Shown one piece after another: positions 8,495 through 12,318 of a stretch of DNA of 12,318 nt (position 1 is its first letter; each line of letters opens with the position of its first letter). The notes under the pieces are model-generated. The model was given only the letters and a program-made list of their open reading frames with translations. It was not told the DNA's origin and ran no database searches. The DNA comes from Nitrospira sp. UBA2083 (GTDB lineage: Bacteria > Nitrospirota > Nitrospiria > Nitrospirales > Nitrospiraceae): NCBI GenBank assembly GCA_002331625.1, contig DCZN01000060.1, forward strand, positions 39,573 to 51,890, given 5' to 3'. Both the position numbers and the translations under genes were made by a program.

Positions 8495-8511
8495 CAGCAT
8501 CCCGGATGCTG
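8495..8511. promoter_or_regulatory. Perfect 17-bp palindrome between gap and mutS2
   Basis: CAGCATCC-C-GGATGCTG has perfect 8-bp arms around one central base. It lies about 50 bp upstream of the gap -35 and 75 bp upstream of the mutS2 start. It may be a protein binding site for either divergent gene. It has no adjacent T-run and so is not a terminator. Confidence 0.45.
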
Positions 8512-8537
8512 ATGTGCCACATCTTGCTTCCGCTTCT

Positions 8538-8559
8538 CGCTGAAGGCTAGAGTTCAGCG
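8538..8559 (+). promoter_or_regulatory. Stem-loop in the mutS2 upstream region
   Basis: CGCTGAA (8538-8544) and TTCAGCG (8553-8559) are perfect 7-bp arms around an 8-nt loop. The octamer GAAGGCTA inside it (8542-8549) is repeated at 8573-8580, where its GAAGG is the likely mutS2 ribosome binding site. A role in tuning mutS2 translation is possible but unproven. I could not find a convincing promoter for mutS2. Confidence 0.4.
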
Positions 8560-8586
8560 TTCACACCTCACCGAAGGCTATGGCGT

Positions 8587-11004
8587 ATGAGTCAGACGTT
8601 ATCTGAGCAGGCGATCCGAGTCTTGGAGTGGCCACGTGTACTCGATTTCTTGGCCCTCCATGCCCAGTCGGCGATTGGGGTCGCACGATGCCGAACCCTT
8701 CCGCTATCAATCGATCTTGCGCAAGCCCGCCGGCGACAACAGGAAACGAGCGAGATGGTCACATTACTAGAAGGAAGCGATCCTGTGCCGGCACTGGGCT
8801 TTCCTGACATTCGCGAGCAGTTGACCCGTGCGATGAAGGGAGGCGTCCTTGAGGCCGGTGAGTTGCGGGATTGCGCCATGGTGCTCACAGTGATGGCCGA
8901 GATGGAGCGATATGCTGGGTCTCATGAGAGCGAGATGCCGATCCTGTCACAGATCTTGGAGCCGCTTCATACCACAAGGCTGCTGGCGGGAGTGGCGAGG
9001 GCGATCGAAGGTGCGGTTCAGCCGGATGGTGCCATGAAGGAAACGGCCTCGATGGAGTTGCGGCGTTTGACTCATCAAGCCCAAGCGTTGAAACAGGAGA
9101 TGCGGGACCGTCTTGAACACATCCTGCAATCACGGCGGTACGAGGAGATTTTGCAAGAATCCTACTTTGCCCAGCGGGAAGGGCGCTATGTCGTACCGGT
9201 GAAGGCGGACATGCGTGGGAGGGTTCCCGGAATTGTCCATGATGTGTCGGCCAGTGGGGCGACCGTATTTCTTGAGCCACGCGAATTGGTCGAACTGAAT
9301 AACTCCATCAAGGTGGCGGATCTGGACATTGAGCGGGAGGTTCAACGGATCTTGCGGGAGCTCACCGCGCTTGTGGCGGCTCGCGCGGAGGAGATCACGC
9401 GAGGGATTGAGGTACTGGCCGAATGTGATGTGATCAGAGCCAAGGCGGAGATGAGCCGTCGTCTCAAATGCCATCCGGTGACCTTGAACCACGAGGGTCG
9501 CATCATCCTCAAGCAGGCGAGGCATCCGCTGCTGCTCCTCGCGAAAGATCAGGTTGTGGCGAACGATATTCATATGGACGAAACCGTGCGGGTCCTCGTG
9601 ATCTCCGGACCAAACACGGGAGGCAAGACCGTCACCCTCAAAATCGTCGGGTTGTTTGCCCTCATGGTGCGGGCGGGCCTGCACCTGCCCTGTGCGCCGG
9701 AATCTGAGATGGCGTTCTGTACGGATCTCTATGCCGATATCGGCGATGCCCAGGATTTGAGCCGCGATCTCTCCAGTTTTTCTGCCCATATGACACAGAT
9801 GATTCAACTCCTATCTGAGGGCGCTGCTCGGCGAACGTCGAGCGAAGCCATAGGACCGAGTTCGCTCGTGCTCCTTGATGAGCCTGTGACGTCGACCGAT
9901 CCACAGGAGGGAGCGGCGTTGGCGGAAGCCCTTCTGTGCCGGTTGGCTGAGATGAACATGAAAGTGGTGGCGACCACGCATTACGGTGCGCTCAAGGAAC
10001 TGGCACAGACGACGTTCGGTTTTGCCAATGCCAGTGTGGAGTTCGATGTGGAGCGGTTGGCGCCCACGTATCGATTGTTCATCGGGATCCCCGGCGGCTC
10101 GTCTGCCTTGGAGATCGCGGGTCGGCTTGGTATGGATGCAGAAATTTTGAGCGATGCAAAAAAGCGGTTGCGTCGCGAGGACCGACGGCTCGACGAGTTG
10201 ATGGCTGACTTGCAACGGAAGCAACGTCAACTGGCGGAAGATCGTGAAGAAGCTCAGCAGGCGAGGCAAGAAGCGGAACAGGAGGCCCGTGAGGCCCATG
10301 CAATCCGAGTGCGGCTCGAACAGGCTGAACAGGACGCAAAACGAGGGCTCAAAAAGAAAATCGGTGAACAGTTTCAACGGGCGCGGGCCGAAGTGCAGGC
10401 CACCGTCGATTCTCTGAAGCGCGACCAGAAGCTCATCAAGGCCAAGGAGACAAAGCAGCGGCTGCATGAGTTGGAGACGAAAACCAGACAGGAACTGAGC
10501 CCGACAAGTGAGCCGATCCCACTTGAGCAACTTGGCATCGGCGATACCGTGGAAATTAGCGGCTTAGGCATGACTGGCAGTCTATTGGAAACGCCTCAGG
10601 GGAAAAAGCGTGTGCGTGTGAAGGTCGGGGAGGGGGAAATCTTGGCCAGCGTGTCGAATCTCGTCGGCCTTGCTCATGAACCTGAGACTGCACCCGCACA
10701 CTCAACAGGGTCCTCTTCCAATTCGCGGCGAGTTACCCCGAACAATGGGTTGGGGTTGGATGAACAAACTGTGGTGGACGTTCGAGGGCAGGCGACAGAT
10801 GAAGCACTCGATCACGTCGTAGCAGCGCTGGATCGGGCGACTCTGGACGGAGCTCCATACCTTCGGATTATTCATGGCCATGGGACCGGCCGGCTCAAAT
10901 CTGCTTTGCGTGAATACCTCAAAGGGTCACCCTATGTGGAGCATTTTCGCCTCGGTGATCGGGCCGAAGGTGGGGATGGAGTCACTATCGCCAAACTGCG
11001 TTGA
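8587..11004 (+). CDS. mutS2: MutS2-family ATPase/endonuclease with Smr domain
   Basis: MutS2 proteins resemble MutS but lack its mismatch-reading domain. They act on recombination intermediates or on collided ribosomes, depending on the species. The 805-residue product has a MutS core/clamp region (about 15-330), a Walker A site SGPNTGGKT (340-348), a Walker B-like LVLLDE (427-432) and a conserved TTHYGALK (463-470). A long charged coiled coil (about 530-635), a small beta domain (about 648-695) and a C-terminal Smr nuclease domain (about 727-805) follow, the last with VDVRG and HGHGTG. After Walker B it reads DEPVTSTDP where most MutS2 proteins have DELGAGTDP. ATG 8587 has GAAGG about nine bases upstream. 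The gene is monocistronic as far as seen, divergent from gap. Confidence 0.95.
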   Translation: MSQTLSEQAIRVLEWPRVLDFLALHAQSAIGVARCRTLPLSIDLAQARRRQQETSEMVTLLEGSDPVPALGFPDIREQLTRAMKGGVLEAGELRDCAMVLTVMAEMERYAGSHESEMPILSQILEPLHTTRLLAGVARAIEGAVQPDGAMKETASMELRRLTHQAQALKQEMRDRLEHILQSRRYEEILQESYFAQREGRYVVPVKADMRGRVPGIVHDVSASGATVFLEPRELVELNNSIKVADLDIEREVQRILRELTALVAARAEEITRGIEVLAECDVIRAKAEMSRRLKCHPVTLNHEGRIILKQARHPLLLLAKDQVVANDIHMDETVRVLVISGPNTGGKTVTLKIVGLFALMVRAGLHLPCAPESEMAFCTDLYADIGDAQDLSRDLSSFSAHMTQMIQLLSEGAARRTSSEAIGPSSLVLLDEPVTSTDPQEGAALAEALLCRLAEMNMKVVATTHYGALKELAQTTFGFANASVEFDVERLAPTYRLFIGIPGGSSALEIAGRLGMDAEILSDAKKRLRREDRRLDELMADLQRKQRQLAEDREEAQQARQEAEQEAREAHAIRVRLEQAEQDAKRGLKKKIGEQFQRARAEVQATVDSLKRDQKLIKAKETKQRLHELETKTRQELSPTSEPIPLEQLGIGDTVEISGLGMTGSLLETPQGKKRVRVKVGEGEILASVSNLVGLAHEPETAPAHSTGSSSNSRRVTPNNGLGLDEQTVVDVRGQATDEALDHVVAALDRATLDGAPYLRIIHGHGTGRLKSALREYLKGSPYVEHFRLGDRAEGGDGVTIAKLR

Positions 11005-11292
11005 TCTCTGAGGTAATCTGTTTGCCATAAAAACCTACAACCTATTCCCCTCCCTACCCAGCCTTCTTTTCTCTTGGGCGTATCTTTTCTGATCCACCAC
11101 TGTATCTGATTAGATTCTGCACCTGTTTCTCATATTAATAGTCCACGCGCTCTCGTATTCCAGAGCGTGCAGCATCAGTAGTTCTTCCAAGGAGTTTGGG
11201 CATGGCGTTGTCGAGAAATGTCTCTGGTATCGAGATTGCTTACTTCAAGGGTGTCTGTACACATTAACCATACTGTTCCGGGGAGGTGTCTT
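11005..11292. other. Gene-poor stretch after mutS2
   Basis: This stretch is pyrimidine-rich and visibly richer in A and T than the coding regions on its left. No tRNA or intrinsic terminator is recognisable. It contains one imperfect hairpin, CGCGCTCT (11146-11153) with AGAGCGTG (11162-11169, one G-U pair), and a 21-codon open frame at 11202. It looks like the degraded border of the transposase remnant that follows. Confidence 0.5.
11202..11267 (+). CDS. Possible 21-codon open frame with a good ribosome binding site
   Basis: ATG 11202 is preceded by AAGGAG (11189-11194) at seven nucleotides, close to ideal, and the frame closes with TAA at 11265-11267, only 25 nt before the 55-codon transposase remnant. 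The peptide begins MALSRNVSGIEIAYF and has no recognised family. It could be the broken start of an older gene, a leader peptide, or chance. Confidence that it is a real gene is low. Confidence 0.2.
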   Translation: MALSRNVSGIEIAYFKGVCTH

Positions 11293-11460
11293 ATGCGGAA
11301 GTCAAAATCCATTGAAACTCAGGTCCTGACATTGTCCGACGTGAAACGTCTTCGGGAATTGGAGCATGAGAACGGTCTGCTCAAGCTCCTGTATGCGGAT
11401 CTGTTGCAGAAATTCTCGGCCATGAAGGATGGACTCACGAGAAGCGCAGGGGTCTGTTAG
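11293..11460 (+). pseudogene. IS3-family transposase OrfA remnant lacking its HTH
   Basis: The 55-codon frame starts MRKSKSIETQ and goes on LSDVKRLRELEHENGLLKLL, then YADL and AMKDGL. IS3-family OrfA proteins commonly begin MRKSRFxExQ and end with a leucine zipper like VSDAKRLRELExENxxLKKLYADLxxxxxALKDxI, with about 40 residues of helix-turn-helix between. Here that middle part is missing but the frame is kept, so the product would be little more than a zipper. GGAGG (11282-11286) lies six nucleotides before ATG 11293, an excellent ribosome binding site. A full OrfA has about 90 residues. The comparison rests on family memory, not on an alignment run. It is most likely an inactive IS relic, possibly still translated. 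Confidence 0.6.
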
Positions 11461-11560
11461 GCGACGAGCTTGGTGGCTCATTCATCGAGATGGCCTGTCG
11501 AAAGGACAGGCGGCGATAGCACGGGATAGCTGAGCAGTCTGGCCTACGCTTTACGAGGTT
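11461..11560 (+). pseudogene. Degenerate IS3-type OrfB beginning
   Basis: In the frame starting at 11462 the sequence reads RRAWWLIHRDGLSKGQAA and is then stopped by TGA. IS3 OrfB proteins start with a similar stretch (KRxAVxWLxxxxGLSxRxAC). This frame is +1 relative to orfA, not the -1 usual for IS3 frameshifting, and no DDE catalytic region follows. It is best read as a decayed fragment of the same element. No terminal inverted repeat or target duplication could be identified, so the element limits are unknown. The rest of the stretch up to 11644 shows nothing recognisable. Confidence 0.35.
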
Positions 11561-11644
11561 GAGCAGGTCGCTCTGGTCTTGCGAGACATCCATAATAAGA
11601 CGATACGTACGGATGTAAGTAGGATTGACGAGGGATCGTACCTG

Positions 11645-12229
11645 TTATCGGCACAGATCGCAGTTGTTCTGTCCTCCATTCCAGCTGCCCTCGGTCAACC
11701 TCACGCTATAGGAAGCATTCGGGTCGAAGTAGATGGCATACGACGAATTGACTGAACCTACGGTGCGCCAATTGTCGTCCGCACCGAGAGTCTGAAGCTC
11801 GATCCCCAGATGGGTCAATGCATTGTCTTTATAGAAATCAAGGTCGATATCCTTGATGTAATGCCGATTGTCAGGCGCGCACATCTTGCCGCTAAATGTT
11901 TCTGCCAGGCGAGTATGGTGTACATCGAAATACTCGATTCGCAATCTCGCGCAGGCAGTGGCTGCGTTATTGATATGGAGTGTTCCGACGATGCGTGGAT
12001 GTACTTGACCTTGTTCCCAGGTCCAGATCACTTCGGCGGAGTTGGTTGGTACGCCAGCGGCGAGCGTCTGTCCACCGAAGTCGAATCCATCTTCGGTAAT
12101 TTTGACCTCTTCACGAAGCGGGGTCAGCTTTCTGGGCTGCGAACCGACGACCGTCCATTTCTTGTCAGCGGTGAGTTTCTCGATTGAAACCCGGACTTCG
12201 TCGAGTTTGTTACTCATGTATTCGCCCAT
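11645..12229 (-). CDS. Hypothetical protein with an internal repeat
   Basis: I do not recognise this 194-residue protein. It looks soluble, with no signal peptide or membrane segment. The alternating hydrophobic pattern suggests mainly beta structure. Two stretches resemble each other: VRVSIEKLTADKKWTVVGS (12-30) and LGIELQTLGADDNWRTVGS (141-159), sharing ADxxWxxVGS. Four cysteines are present, two in a terminal CxxC (190-193). ATG 12229 has GGGAAA nearby; ATG 12217 (starting MSNKLDEVRV) is an equally possible start. It stands alone on the minus strand next to the IS remnant, so it may belong to an accessory segment. Its length and regular composition favour a real gene over chance. Confidence 0.65.
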   Translation of the reverse strand: MGEYMSNKLDEVRVSIEKLTADKKWTVVGSQPRKLTPLREEVKITEDGFDFGGQTLAAGVPTNSAEVIWTWEQGQVHPRIVGTLHINNAATACARLRIEYFDVHHTRLAETFSGKMCAPDNRHYIKDIDLDFYKDNALTHLGIELQTLGADDNWRTVGSVNSSYAIYFDPNASYSVRLTEGSWNGGQNNCDLCR

Positions 12230-12281
12230 ATGGTATTTCCCGATGAAACGCTTGTCATCCAGGGCACAAATCTCATGGCCG

Positions 12282-12310
12282 AACTTAGTTGTGAGTAGAA
12301 CCTATCTCAA
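12282..12310 (-). promoter_or_regulatory. Weak candidate promoter for the hypothetical gene
   Basis: TTGAGA (12310-12305, five of six) is followed after 17 nt by TAAGTT (12287-12282, three of six). The spacing is ideal but the -10 is poor. It would give a leader of about 50 nt before ATG 12229. Confidence 0.25.
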
Positions 12311-12318
12311 AATCGATT

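Noticed and set aside
9130..9807. 225-codon minus-strand open frame inside mutS2
   Set aside because: It is antisense to the intact mutS2 core and ATPase region and shows no recognisable domain.
11005..11644. tRNA gene, CRISPR array or phage attachment site near the IS remnant
   Set aside because: No cloverleaf, no spaced direct repeats and no integrase or tRNA end were visible.

Overview
The window looks like an ordinary chromosomal core region of a GC-rich, free-living bacterium. Protein wording and gene order (rplU-rpmA-obgE-proB-nadD next to gap-pgk-tpiA-secG, mutS2, ilvE and a small PilZ gene) fit a Nitrospira-type member of the Nitrospirota best. That assignment is a judgement from recognition; no search was run.

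Layout. (1) Positions 1-3209, minus strand: a housekeeping operon read right to left, promoter (3209-3181) then rplU (L21), rpmA (L27), obgE (ribosome-assembly GTPase), proB (glutamate 5-kinase) and the N-terminal part of nadD, cut by the window edge. proA, which often follows proB, is absent; a 73-nt spacer with heptamer repeats sits there. (2) 3210-4774, plus strand: a structured leader and a small PilZ protein, then ilvE with its own promoter. (3) 4865-8447, minus strand: a glycolysis/gluconeogenesis operon gap-pgk-tpiA-secG from a strong promoter whose -10 box is covered by a perfect 15-bp palindrome. (4) 8448-11004, plus strand: mutS2, divergent from gap, with two more perfect inverted repeats in its upstream region. 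(5) 11005-12318: a less conserved end with no intact large gene until 11645. It holds a degraded IS3-family transposase remnant (55-codon orfA lacking its HTH, then orfB-like scraps) and, on the minus strand, an unrecognised 194-codon protein.

How the parts fit: group 1 couples ribosome proteins with a ribosome-assembly GTPase and two biosynthetic enzymes. Group 3 converts triose phosphates to 3-phosphoglycerate or the reverse, with a translocon subunit as a tail passenger. I did not find a convincing new multi-gene system. The points most worth a second look are non-coding: the palindromes around the gap/mutS2 divergent promoter, the folded PilZ leader, the heptamer repeats replacing proA, and the trimmed transposase micro-ORF that keeps a very strong ribosome binding site.
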